Shown here piece by piece: positions 44,794 through 54,099 of a DNA stretch of 64,000 bases (positions are counted from its first letter, which is position 1; every line of letters begins with the position of its first letter). The translations under genes were made by a program, and so were the position numbers. The notes beneath the pieces are model-generated. The model was not told the DNA's origin and did no database searches. It saw only the letters and a list, made by a program, of their open reading frames with translations. The stretch is from an uncultured Lachnospiraceae bacterium (GTDB taxonomy: Bacteria; Bacillota; Clostridia; Lachnospirales; Lachnospiraceae): contig CADBXF010000002.1 of NCBI GenBank assembly GCA_902798585.1, positions 1,494 through 65,493 on the forward strand, written 5' to 3'.

Positions 44794-47781
44794 ATGCTTG
44801 AGGTAATTAACCTGTGCAAAAGGTACAAGCCCAAAAAGGGTGTTGTCGTGGATGCACTGAAAAATGTTTCCATTCGATTCCCGGAGAAGGGAATGGTGTT
44901 TTTGCTCGGAAAGTCCGGAAGCGGAAAATCGACGCTTCTGAACCTTTTGGGCGGTCTGGACCGCTATGATTCCGGGGATATCTGCCTGGACGGTGTATCG
45001 ACAAAGGAATTCTCGCAGGCGGACTTCGATTCGTATCGAAACGCCTGCCTCGGGTTCGTGTTTCAGGAGTACAATGTCTTAAAGGAGTTCAGTGTCGGCG
45101 CCAACATCGCGCTCGCCATCGAGCTGCAGGGTCGTCGCGCTGAGGAGAAGGAGATTGAGAAGATTCTCGCGGAGGTCGACCTGGCCGGATATGCGAGACG
45201 CCGTCCGAACGAGCTTTCCGGCGGACAGCTGCAGCGTGTAGCTATCGCCCGTGCGCTTGTCAAGAACCCCAGAATCATCTTCGCGGACGAGCCGACCGGA
45301 GCGCTTGACAGCGCAACCGGCAGACAGGTATTCGAGACATTTAAGAAGCTTTCGGAGACCAAGCTTGTCATCATTGTGTCCCACGACCGCGAGTATTCCG
45401 AAAAATATGCGGACCGGATTATCGAGCTTGCGGACGGCGAAGTTATCTCCGATGTTGAGAAGGTTCCGTCCGAAACAGGCGGTGATTTTTCGCTTACCCT
45501 TGAGAACAATGAGTGTAAAGTGCCGGCGGGGTATCGGTTGACGGAGGAGGACCGCAGACAGATTGCGGAGTATATCGCAGCCAACCCGGCGGAAAGTCTG
45601 CGCATTCGGGTGGATGAAAGGCTTTCCCGCGGCTTTTCCTTCAAGCCCACGACATCCGTGGAGACGAAGGGAGAGAATGTATTTGCGAAAATCCGCTCCC
45701 GCCTTCCGATGCGAAGAGCTGCGCGGATGGGCTTAAGCGGTCTTAAAAGCAAGAAAGTCCGTCTGGTGTTTACCGTATTGATGTCGATGATTGCATTTTG
45801 CCTGTTCGGCATCGCTTCGACGCTGGCTGATTATAATTATTCCCGCTCGGTGAGCAGGCTTTTTACCGAGAAGGGTGTTTCGCATGTGCATGCCATAAAG
45901 CAGGTCGGATTCCGGGATTACGATACCGGGGAGCTCATTTGGAACTCCGACCCGCAGACGATTTCGGAGGCGGATCTCGAGGAGCTTCGGTCACAGCCCG
46001 GCTGTATTGTTGATCCGGTATATCACCTGGGCGGCGAAGTGAAACGGATTTCCACGCTCAGCGACAGCGAAAACGGTGAGAACGGCGAAGACGGCGATAT
46101 GTCCGACAATGCCGTATTGTCCATGCTGGAGCTCGGAGATATCGGTGACTGGATGGAAATCGATGCCGATATTTTGCGCGCCTACGGGTGCAAACTTGTC
46201 GTCGGAGAGCTTCCCGACGGAAGCAAGGACGAAATTGCCATCAGCCAGGTCGAGTATGACATGATTCGAAACCAGGCGCTTTTGTCGATGAAGAAGGTTC
46301 CGAAGATGTCCGATATGATCGGGCGCAGGGTTAAGACTTCCTTCGGAAGAGAACTGATTGTCACCGGCATCATTGATACCGGACTCGATTATATGTCCTA
46401 TGTGACTTCCCTCACCGATTTGATCGGCGATGTGAAGGAGGGAAGCCGGGCGACATTTTCCATGGAGCAGCTAAAGGCCGCGATTCTTGCCGCGGACTTC
46501 AGATACGATGTAAAATGCAACCTCGCCTCGAAAAATCTCGTCGGAAAAGGATTTATCGAGAGGTCTCCCGGTGCGAATTTCATGTACCACGAGTTCGACG
46601 AATCGGAAATAACCGGGGTGTCCAATCATATGTACGGCATCGCGGGAACGGGAATCACGCTCGGCGAGGAATCGGAGTTCGATTTATCTGACGCAATCCC
46701 GATTGCGCATTCCCAAACTTCGGACGACCAGGTGTTCTCCTGTTATGTGACGAGAAAAGTGCTCGAGACTTACCTTCCGTGGTTTTTGGATGAAAACAAC
46801 CGGCGGTATCTCGGAATCGACGAGGCGGTTATGAACTTCGCGAAGTTGTCCGACGACGGGAATTCCGAGGACGGCGAAACGGATGACGGCGCTTTGTCAC
46901 AGGACGGGAAGGATGCTTCGGAAAGCGGGAAAGCCGCTCCCTCGGGACTTGCGATGGCAGGGGAGATTACCCGCCGGGAACAGCTGGCTGTCGAGAGATA
47001 TATCGAATCTCTGTCCGATGCGGAAATTGCGGAGCTGTTCGGGAAAATACAGTCGGAATACGCCTTCGGTATTGAATTTTCCCTGCGCCGCGGCGATTAT
47101 TACAGGATTGAAGCTCGGCTTCAGGTTAAAGGATTGCTTGTCGGACAGGTAAAGAACGGTCTGAGCGGCAATGTTTTCGTGACCGACACGGAGAGCCTCG
47201 CAAAGTATCTCGGTACAACCGGGACGGAGAGATATTCCGGCGCGATGGTGCGGCTGCCGGAGAACAGATCCGACCTCACGGCATTTGTTTCCTATACGAA
47301 AGAGGGAAAGAACGATAAGCGTTTCTTCTTGCAGACGAAGTACAATGTTGAGCTCGATGCGGCCGATTATGCCATGCGGTTTGCGGGGACCGGCCTTAAG
47401 TGGGTCGGCATATTCTTTGCGGCGTTTGCAGGCGTGCTGTTGATGAGCTTTATCGCGAGCAGTATTGTCTACAAGAAGCGCGATGTCGGCATTTTGCGCG
47501 CCATCGGCTCCCGCGGAAGCGATGTGTATCGGATCTTCGGTTCGGAGAGTCTGTTTATCGCATTGATCTGCTGGGTGCTCGGCTCGGTGTTCTCGCTGAT
47601 TGTCTGCAGGCTTATCAACAGGTTTTTCATAATGACGCTCCATGTAAGTCTGATGGAGTTCGGTATCCGCCAGTGGATATTGCTCCTCGGAATCGCCGTG
47701 CTGACGGCGGTTGTCTCGAGCTTTATCCCGGTGTATCTGTTCGCGAGAAAGCGTCCGATTGACGCGATTCGCGACCGTTAG
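44794..47781 (+). CDS. Fused ABC ATPase-FtsX permease (second of pair)
   Basis: 995 residues and clearly a paralogue of the gene before it, with the same ATPase pattern ([24 protein letters not shown]), the same linker region with LTEED, one helix near 310-335 (LVFTVLMSMIAFCLFG), a large outside domain, and C-terminal FtsX helices with RDVGILRAIGSRGSDVYRIFG. The outside domain is longer and has acidic low-complexity parts (SENGENGEDGD and SDDGNSEDGETDDG). It starts 7 bp after the first gene, so the two proteins may form a heterodimer. No lipoprotein or adaptor gene is adjacent. Confidence 0.9.
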   Translation: MLEVINLCKRYKPKKGVVVDALKNVSIRFPEKGMVFLLGKSGSGKSTLLNLLGGLDRYDSGDICLDGVSTKEFSQADFDSYRNACLGFVFQEYNVLKEFSVGANIALAIELQGRRAEEKEIEKILAEVDLAGYARRRPNELSGGQLQRVAIARALVKNPRIIFADEPTGALDSATGRQVFETFKKLSETKLVIIVSHDREYSEKYADRIIELADGEVISDVEKVPSETGGDFSLTLENNECKVPAGYRLTEEDRRQIAEYIAANPAESLRIRVDERLSRGFSFKPTTSVETKGENVFAKIRSRLPMRRAARMGLSGLKSKKVRLVFTVLMSMIAFCLFGIASTLADYNYSRSVSRLFTEKGVSHVHAIKQVGFRDYDTGELIWNSDPQTISEADLEELRSQPGCIVDPVYHLGGEVKRISTLSDSENGENGEDGDMSDNAVLSMLELGDIGDWMEIDADILRAYGCKLVVGELPDGSKDEIAISQVEYDMIRNQALLSMKKVPKMSDMIGRRVKTSFGRELIVTGIIDTGLDYMSYVTSLTDLIGDVKEGSRATFSMEQLKAAILAADFRYDVKCNLASKNLVGKGFIERSPGANFMYHEFDESEITGVSNHMYGIAGTGITLGEESEFDLSDAIPIAHSQTSDDQVFSCYVTRKVLETYLPWFLDENNRRYLGIDEAVMNFAKLSDDGNSEDGETDDGALSQDGKDASESGKAAPSGLAMAGEITRREQLAVERYIESLSDAEIAELFGKIQSEYAFGIEFSLRRGDYYRIEARLQVKGLLVGQVKNGLSGNVFVTDTESLAKYLGTTGTERYSGAMVRLPENRSDLTAFVSYTKEGKNDKRFFLQTKYNVELDAADYAMRFAGTGLKWVGIFFAAFAGVLLMSFIASSIVYKKRDVGILRAIGSRGSDVYRIFGSESLFIALICWVLGSVFSLIVCRLINRFFIMTLHVSLMEFGIRQWILLLGIAVLTAVVSSFIPVYLFARKRPIDAIRDR

Positions 47782-47865
47782 AAGCGGACGGCACCCGGCT
47801 GTCTGCAGTGCTTAATTTGTGCGTAATGCGCCGTGAGAGCGCATATCGGAAAGGAAAATGTTACC

Positions 47866-49302
47866 ATGAAGAAGCCGTATTTGGTCCGATTCGGGCCGGC
47901 CGCCTGCGCGGTCGATCTATGCGACGGTAGCGAGCGGGGCGAGTATGTCAACCAGGACTATATCCTGACAAAGCTCGGCAGACCGCACCGGGCGATTAAC
48001 CTGATGTATTGTTATTATCCGAACGATGAGGGATGGCCGCTTCGGGCAAGCGTCGCGCATGCGCATGATGCGAAATTTGCCTGGGATTACCCGTACGACG
48101 ACTATTTTCCGTACACGGGCGGTCTCGGCGGAACCACGGACGGACCGGTGTTTGCGCAGATGCGCGACATTCGGCGCCACGGGCAGGATGTATGCCTGAC
48201 GCTCACGATGGATCCGTACCTTGACGATGCCCATATCGCTGCGGTTGCAAGGGATTTGAGAACCTTCGGGCGCGTAACGGTCCGCATCAACCACGAGGCG
48301 ACCGGCAGCTGGTTCTCGTTCAACCGGCGCGCATCGTATGAGACGGTAGCCGCATTTTTCGTCAGAGCCTGCGAAGTGTTTCACAGGGAGGCGCCCAATT
48401 GCAGGATTGTGTTGTGCCTTGACGGCTGCAAGGAGCTCTCCGAGCGGAAAATGCTCATGGAGGACATCTTTACGGAGGCTGCGAAGGCGGCGGACATCGT
48501 TTCGGTCGACCGGTATCTGGCGCTGCATTGGGGATGGCCCGTCAAAGTATGTACGGACGGAAGCAGTGCAGCCGACTACGATACGGATGACATCTATAAG
48601 CTTGCGAAGAAGAGTTTTCGCCGTTACACCGTGATGAACGACGGCGTGAAAAAGCCGATGGTCATGTCCGAGCTGAATGCGGACGGCGATGTTACCGGAC
48701 CGTTTTACCAGGCGGAGAAGATACGCAGGTTCTGCGATCTGGTGAAGAGCGATCGGGAACACTGGCTTTCGGGCTTTACCATGTACCAGTTCCGCGACCG
48801 CGGACGCCTCGGGCTGGAGATTGAGGATCCGAACAATAAGGACAACGGAATCGAACAGCCGGTGCTCGGCGTCTATCGCGAAATTATTGCGGACCCGTTT
48901 TTCTCGCCGCGCCGTAAGGCAGGCAAGGCCGCAAAATTCCCGCAGACGCTTCGCTTCGGCGGGGCGGAGGATTTCGAAGGCGTATGCATTCCGATGCAGT
49001 TGACGGGCGCGCCGGTATTGTTCGAAGCATATTTCGACGGCGAACTTTCAGACGCCAATATGATGCTGGAAGTCAACGGAAAATGGTTTTACAAATCGCC
49101 CGGCGTGAAGGCGCTCGACTTAAGCAGCGCATTTTTCGACCGGTCGTTTGAAGGCGGCGAGACTGCAGTTACGGTGTTCCTTCCTCCGGCTGCAGGAGAG
49201 AACGATCCCGCGCAGGGAGAGGGCTGGCAGACGGATTACACGGCGACGCTTACGGCGCTGCCGCGATTCCGCGTATGCTATGCGCCGATTTTGCATGCAT
49301 GA
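47866..49302 (+). CDS. GH26-like glycoside hydrolase, cytoplasmic
   Basis: 478 residues. The first 340 residues look like a clan GH-A barrel. VRINHEATGSWFSFN places a His-Glu pair at 143-144 like the acid/base of GH26 mannanases, and MVMSELNADG gives a likely nucleophile Glu269, 125 residues later. After about 355 a strand-rich domain follows (VLFEAYFDGELSDANMMLEVNG), possibly carbohydrate-binding. There is no signal peptide. Beta-mannan or mixed-linkage oligosaccharides are plausible substrates, and manA lies nearby. The exact family is uncertain. ATG at 47866 follows AAAGGAAA. Confidence 0.75.
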   Translation: MKKPYLVRFGPAACAVDLCDGSERGEYVNQDYILTKLGRPHRAINLMYCYYPNDEGWPLRASVAHAHDAKFAWDYPYDDYFPYTGGLGGTTDGPVFAQMRDIRRHGQDVCLTLTMDPYLDDAHIAAVARDLRTFGRVTVRINHEATGSWFSFNRRASYETVAAFFVRACEVFHREAPNCRIVLCLDGCKELSERKMLMEDIFTEAAKAADIVSVDRYLALHWGWPVKVCTDGSSAADYDTDDIYKLAKKSFRRYTVMNDGVKKPMVMSELNADGDVTGPFYQAEKIRRFCDLVKSDREHWLSGFTMYQFRDRGRLGLEIEDPNNKDNGIEQPVLGVYREIIADPFFSPRRKAGKAAKFPQTLRFGGAEDFEGVCIPMQLTGAPVLFEAYFDGELSDANMMLEVNGKWFYKSPGVKALDLSSAFFDRSFEGGETAVTVFLPPAAGENDPAQGEGWQTDYTATLTALPRFRVCYAPILHA

Positions 49303-49401
49303 GATAAAAATACGAATTTTATTGTCGATTTCGGGTAGAATTTCGTTGCCCTTCCGTGTAGGATAACGGAGGGATGAAAATAAAAACAGGAGGTCGTAAG
49401 T

Positions 49402-51129
49402 ATGGAGGAATTCACGGAAGCGTATCGTTTCTGGTGCGAGAACCCCTATTTCGACGAAGCGACGAAGGAGGAGCTTCGGTCGATTGCGGGGGATGAGAAT
49501 GAAATCAAGGACCGGTTTTACAGAAGCCTTGAGTTCGGAACGGGTGGCCTTCGCGGCATCATCGGCGCGGGAACAAACCGTATGAATCTTTATACGGTGC
49601 GGAAGGCGACGCAGGGACTGGCTAACTTCATTTTGAAGGAGGGAGGCGCAGAGCGCGGTGTCGCAATTGCATACGATTCGCGTCGCATGTCGATTGAATT
49701 CAGCGAAGAGGCGGCTTTGTGTCTTGCCGCAAACGGAATCAAGGCGTATCGCTTTGAGTCGCTGCGGCCTACGCCGGAGCTGTCGTTTGCCGTGCGTGAG
49801 CTCGGGTGCATCGCCGGAATCGTCGTGACGGCGAGCCACAATCCGGCCGAGTATAACGGATATAAAGTTTATTGGGACGACGGAGCTCAGGTGACGCCGC
49901 CGAAGGATGCGGAGATTATCGATGAGGTGAATGCCGTTACCGACTGGGCCGAGGTGCGTACCCTAAGCCGTGTGGAGGCAATCCGCAGAGGTCTGTATTT
50001 TGTCATCGGAAGCGAGATTGACGACCGTTACACGGAGGAACTTAAGAAGCAGGTCATTCGCGGCGATTTGTGCCGTGAGATCGGCAAAACCATGAAGGTA
50101 GTGTATACGCCGCTTCACGGCACGGGCAATCTTCCGGTTCGCAGAATTCTTAAGGAAATCGGCTTCGAGCAGGTGTATGTCGTTCCGGAGCAGGAGCTTC
50201 CGGACGGTAATTTCCCGACGGTTGCAAGCCCGAATCCGGAAAATAAGTCCGCTTTCGAGCTGGCGCTTGCGCTTGCGGAGAAGGTCGGAGCGGAGTTGGT
50301 TCTGGCGACGGACCCCGATGCGGACCGCCTCGGCGTATTTGCCAAGGACTCCGTAAGCGGCGAATACAAGTCGTTCACAGGCAATATGTCCGGTATGCTG
50401 ATCTGCGAATATCTTCTGAGCCAGCGCAAAGAGCTCGGAAAGATTCACGACGACGGCTTCATCGTAAAGACCATCGTGTCCACGAACATGGCGGACCTGA
50501 TAGCCGCAGAGTACGGCGTTGAGCTCAAGGAGTGCCTGACGGGCTTTAAGTATATCGGCGAGCTGATTCGCCTTGCGGAGGAGAGCGGCCACGGCCATTA
50601 TGAGTTCGGTTTCGAGGAGAGCTACGGTTGTCTTGTAGGTACGCATGCCCGCGACAAGGACGCCGTTGTAGCTGTGATGATGCTCTGCGAAGCGGCGGCT
50701 TATTACCGCACAAAGGGGCTCACGCTGTGGGATCAGATGATGAATATTTACCGCAAGTACGGCTTCTTCCGCGAGGGAATCGAGACCATCACGCTGAAGG
50801 GCTTCGAGGGTGCGGCCAAGATTACGGAGATGATGGACGCCATCCGGCAGAATCCGCCGAAGAAACTCGGGGATTACACGGTGACGGAGTTCCGCGATTA
50901 CGAGCGCGATGTGATTACCGACCTTGCGAGCGGCGGGAAGCGTCCCACCGGACTTCGCAAGTCCAATGTGCTGTACTTCGACCTCACGGACAATGCATGG
51001 GCGTGCGTTCGCCCGTCGGGAACCGAGCCGAAGATTAAGTTCTACATGGGAGTCAAGGGCAACTCGTTCGAGGATGCGGACGCCAAGCTTGCGAAGCTTG
51101 ACGCTGCGATGATGGAGCTCTCGAAATAA
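49402..51129 (+). CDS. pgcA: Phosphoglucomutase/phosphomannomutase (alpha-D-phosphohexomutase)
   Basis: 575 residues, the long Firmicute type (PgcA/PgmB-like). It interconverts glucose-1- and -6-phosphate, or the mannose forms. The phosphoserine loop is VTASHNPAEYNGYK, the metal loop is DPDADRLGVFA, the sugar loop GFEESYG is present, and the phosphate-binding loop is RPSGTEPKIKFYM near the end. AGGAGG precedes the ATG. It neighbours manA, so hexose phosphates from the glycosidases can be routed by both. Confidence 0.95.
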   Translation: MEEFTEAYRFWCENPYFDEATKEELRSIAGDENEIKDRFYRSLEFGTGGLRGIIGAGTNRMNLYTVRKATQGLANFILKEGGAERGVAIAYDSRRMSIEFSEEAALCLAANGIKAYRFESLRPTPELSFAVRELGCIAGIVVTASHNPAEYNGYKVYWDDGAQVTPPKDAEIIDEVNAVTDWAEVRTLSRVEAIRRGLYFVIGSEIDDRYTEELKKQVIRGDLCREIGKTMKVVYTPLHGTGNLPVRRILKEIGFEQVYVVPEQELPDGNFPTVASPNPENKSAFELALALAEKVGAELVLATDPDADRLGVFAKDSVSGEYKSFTGNMSGMLICEYLLSQRKELGKIHDDGFIVKTIVSTNMADLIAAEYGVELKECLTGFKYIGELIRLAEESGHGHYEFGFEESYGCLVGTHARDKDAVVAVMMLCEAAAYYRTKGLTLWDQMMNIYRKYGFFREGIETITLKGFEGAAKITEMMDAIRQNPPKKLGDYTVTEFRDYERDVITDLASGGKRPTGLRKSNVLYFDLTDNAWACVRPSGTEPKIKFYMGVKGNSFEDADAKLAKLDAAMMELSK

Positions 51130-51149
51130 GGGACAACGGAAAGGAAGGT

Positions 51150-52136
51150 ATGCGCGGTTGTGCGAAAGCTTCGGCTTTTGTACAGCCGCGCGGTTGCAGG
51201 ATGAAACAGATTTTATACATGGAGCCGGTGCTTAAAGAGCGTATCTGGGGCGGCGAGCGGCTCCGCGATTTCGGTTATTCGCTCCAAAGCGACCGCGTCG
51301 GAGAATGCTGGGGCGTGAGCGCGCATCCGAACGGCTGCTGCAGGGTGCGGAGCGGTCCTTACGACGGGCGTACGCTCGCGGACCTGTGGAGCTCAGAGCG
51401 GGAACTGTTCGGCGGGGCGGAAGGAGAAGATTTTCCGTTGCTGATCAAGCTGATTGATGCGCGGACGGATCTGAGCATTCAGGTTCACCCCGACGACCGG
51501 TATGCGTTCGAAAACGAAAACGGTGCAAAAGGCAAGACCGAGTGCTGGTATGTTGTGGATGCGACGGAAGGAGCGACAATCATTATCGGCCATCATGCGG
51601 AAAGCCGCGAGGAATTCCGGCGGATGGTCGGGGAGCATCGGTATTCCGAGCTTCTGCGGGAGATTCCTGTGAAAGCCGGTGACTTCTTTCAGATCGATCC
51701 GGGCTGCGTACATGCCATAAAGGGCGGTACTCTGATTCTCGAGACGCAGACCAACAGCGATGTCACCTATCGGATTTACGACTACGACAGGCTCCAGAAC
51801 GGAGCGCTCCGGCCGCTTCATACAAAACAGGCGATTGATGTCGTTGAGGCGCCGTTTTGCGAGGCGAAGAGCAGGCCGGAGAAGACGGTGACACGCATCG
51901 GCGACTGTACGCTGACCTGCTTCTCAAGACGGCCGCAATACACGGTATATCTCGCGGAAACAGACGGCACGGCGGACATACCGCTCTCGGGAATGTTTCA
52001 CACGATGAGCGTCCTTTCGGGAAGCGGATTTATTGACGGAAGCCGTGTCACGAAGGGGGATCATCTGATCCTTTCCGCAGGGTACGGAAATATATGCGCG
52101 GTGGGTTCGTTCACCGCAATGATTACCAGAGTGTGA
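51150..52136 (+). CDS. manA: Mannose-6-phosphate isomerase, class I
   Basis: Interconverts mannose-6- and fructose-6-phosphate. Cupin metalloenzyme, 328 residues from this ATG. Metal-binding parts are LSIQVHPDDRYA, TECWYV and DFFQIDPGCVHAIKGG, and the ETQTNSDVTYRIYDYDR block is typical. The ATG at 51150 has AAAGGAAGG upstream. The family start (MKQILYMEPVLKERIWGG) fits better at 51201, but that codon has no spaced ribosome site. So the first 17 residues are doubtful. Confidence 0.93.
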   Translation: MRGCAKASAFVQPRGCRMKQILYMEPVLKERIWGGERLRDFGYSLQSDRVGECWGVSAHPNGCCRVRSGPYDGRTLADLWSSERELFGGAEGEDFPLLIKLIDARTDLSIQVHPDDRYAFENENGAKGKTECWYVVDATEGATIIIGHHAESREEFRRMVGEHRYSELLREIPVKAGDFFQIDPGCVHAIKGGTLILETQTNSDVTYRIYDYDRLQNGALRPLHTKQAIDVVEAPFCEAKSRPEKTVTRIGDCTLTCFSRRPQYTVYLAETDGTADIPLSGMFHTMSVLSGSGFIDGSRVTKGDHLILSAGYGNICAVGSFTAMITRV

Positions 52137-52195
52137 GTTCACGGAAAACTACCGGGATTTTCACGGAAAATACACAGAATTCGAGCGGGGCTCGG

Positions 52196-52224
52196 TTTAA
52201 AACACAAGGGAAATTTGGTATAAT
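52196..52224 (+). promoter_or_regulatory. Probable promoter of fhs
   Basis: A perfect -10 TATAAT (52219-52224) with a weak -35 TTTAAA (52196-52201) at 17 bp. The gap between manA and fhs is 151 bp, long enough for an independent start. Confidence 0.65.
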
Positions 52225-52287
52225 AATTCGCGTCGGCGATATGGGTTTCGACCGGCGACGAATCTGTTGGAAAGGCGGGAACGGCGT

Positions 52288-53958
52288 ATGAAGACGGATA
52301 TTCAAATTGCACAGGAAGCAACAATGCTGCCGATCTGGGAAGTGGCAGGCAAGCTCGGTATCACCCGGGACGATTTGGAACTGTACGGAAACTACAAAGC
52401 GAAGCTCTCAGATGCGTATCTTGATTCAATCAAGGACCGTCCGGACGGAAAGCTCGTTTTAGTGACGGCAATCAATCCCACACCGGCAGGTGAGGGCAAG
52501 ACCACCACGACGGTCGGACTCGGCGAGGCGCTCGGCAAGCTCGGAAAGAAAGCGGTAATCGCTCTTCGCGAGCCTTCGCTCGGACCGTGCTTCGGCATCA
52601 AGGGAGGTGCAGCCGGCGGCGGATATGCTCAGGTTGTGCCCATGGAGGACTTAAACCTTCATTTTACGGGTGACTTCCATGCGATTACTTCGGCAAACAA
52701 CCTTCTCGCCGCCATGCTTGACAATCATATTATGCAGGGCAATTCGCTCGGAATCGATCCCAAGCAGATTGTCTGGAAGCGTTGCCTCGACATGAACGAT
52801 CGTGCGCTTCGCAATATCGTCATCGGCCTCGGAAAGAAGTCGGACGGTGTTGTTCGCGAGGATCACTTCATCATCACGGTTGCTTCCGAGATTATGGCGA
52901 TTCTCTGCCTCTCGGAAAATATCGAGGATCTTAAGAAGCGTCTTGCGCGAATCATCGTAGCATACCGCTATGACAAGACGCCCGTGACGGCCGAGGACCT
53001 TCATGCAGTCGGTTCGATGGCTGCGCTTTTGAAGGACGCGATTCGTCCGAATCTGATTCAGACCGTGGAAAATACACCCGCACTTGTTCACGGCGGTCCG
53101 TTTGCCAACATTGCGCACGGCTGCAACAGCGTCCGCGCGACGAAGGCGGCGCTCAAGCTTGCCGATATTGTCGTGACGGAAGCGGGCTTCGGTGCGGACT
53201 TAGGCGCCGAGAAATTCCTTGATATCAAGTGCCGGATGGCCGGACTTAAGCCGGATGCGGTTGTTCTTGTTGCAACGGTTCGCGCACTGAAGTACAACGG
53301 CGGTGTTCCGAAGACGGAACTTGCGAAGGAGAATCTCGACGCGCTTAAGAAGGGTATCGTCAATCTCGAGAAGCATATTGAGAATCTTCAGCAGTACGAT
53401 GTACCGGTTGTCGTTACTCTGAACCGGTTCACCGAGGATACGGATGCAGAGCTCTCGTATGTCGAGGACTTCTGCCGCGAGAGAGGATGCGATTTTGCGC
53501 TCTCCGAGGTATGGGCAAAGGGCGGCGAAGGCGGTATTGAGCTTGCCAATCATCTTCTGGATACGCTGGCGACGAGGAAGAGCAATTTCCATACGCTGTA
53601 TCCCGATGAGATGCCGCTTCGCGAGAAGATTGAGACCGTGGCTAAGAAGATTTACGGTGCGGACGGAGTGACCTTCGATCCCGCGGCACTCGCAACGCTT
53701 GACAGGCTTACGGAGCTCGGCTTCGGCTCGATGCCGGTGTGTATGGCTAAGACGCAGTATTCGCTCTCGGATGATCCGACGAAGCTCGGTCGGCCGAGCG
53801 GTTTCAATGTGACGGTACGCGAGGTATATGTCTCCGCAGGAGCGGGATTTGTCGTTGCTATCACCGGCACGATTATGACCATGCCGGGACTTCCGAAGTC
53901 CCCGGCTGCAGAGCGAATCGATGTCAACGACGAGGGTCGTATCGACGGATTGTTCTGA
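52288..53958 (+). CDS. fhs: Formate-tetrahydrofolate ligase
   Basis: Joins formate to tetrahydrofolate with ATP, giving 10-formyl-THF for purines, fMet and one-carbon flow (and the Wood-Ljungdahl route in acetogens). 556 residues, the normal size. The nucleotide loop is [18 protein letters not shown], followed by [20 protein letters not shown] and the [16 protein letters not shown] block. The ATG at 52288 follows GAAAGGCGGG. It ends 141 bp before the exporter cluster. Presence of fhs alone does not prove acetogenesis. Confidence 0.97.
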   Translation: MKTDIQIAQEATMLPIWEVAGKLGITRDDLELYGNYKAKLSDAYLDSIKDRPDGKLVLVTAINPTPAGEGKTTTTVGLGEALGKLGKKAVIALREPSLGPCFGIKGGAAGGGYAQVVPMEDLNLHFTGDFHAITSANNLLAAMLDNHIMQGNSLGIDPKQIVWKRCLDMNDRALRNIVIGLGKKSDGVVREDHFIITVASEIMAILCLSENIEDLKKRLARIIVAYRYDKTPVTAEDLHAVGSMAALLKDAIRPNLIQTVENTPALVHGGPFANIAHGCNSVRATKAALKLADIVVTEAGFGADLGAEKFLDIKCRMAGLKPDAVVLVATVRALKYNGGVPKTELAKENLDALKKGIVNLEKHIENLQQYDVPVVVTLNRFTEDTDAELSYVEDFCRERGCDFALSEVWAKGGEGGIELANHLLDTLATRKSNFHTLYPDEMPLREKIETVAKKIYGADGVTFDPAALATLDRLTELGFGSMPVCMAKTQYSLSDDPTKLGRPSGFNVTVREVYVSAGAGFVVAITGTIMTMPGLPKSPAAERIDVNDEGRIDGLF

Positions 53959-53996
53959 TTCCGATTTACAATTCGATAAAGGACAGCAGAAATGAC

Positions 53997-54032
53997 TCGA
54001 CCGGTCGACGGCGAAGCCGCACGACCGGTCGA
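53997..54032. repeat. Paired perfect palindromes, hairpin-forming
   Basis: TCGACCGGTCGA (53997-54008) is a 12-bp palindrome, and CGACCGGTCG occurs again at 54022-54031. The spacer contains GGC-GAA-GCC, so the two copies also fold into one long hairpin with minor mismatches. It lies 68 bp before the first gene of the exporter cluster and has no T-run, so it looks like a double operator or a structural RNA element rather than a terminator. Confidence 0.7.
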
Positions 54033-54099
54033 TATGTGTGCAGACAGCAGTTTCCGACAGCTGCTTTCGCGCGCACAATATGGTTTTGGAGGTTTTTGT

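Noticed and set aside
49303..49401. Promoter and leader hairpin before the phosphoglucomutase gene
   Set aside because: A TAGAAT near 49337 has no acceptable -35, and the stem around 49350-49373 needs a bulge; too weak to call.
53992..54099. 36-codon N-terminal extension of the first adaptor lipoprotein
   Set aside because: It would run through the palindromic element and hide the signal peptide and lipobox; the ATG at 54100 has a strong ribosome site.
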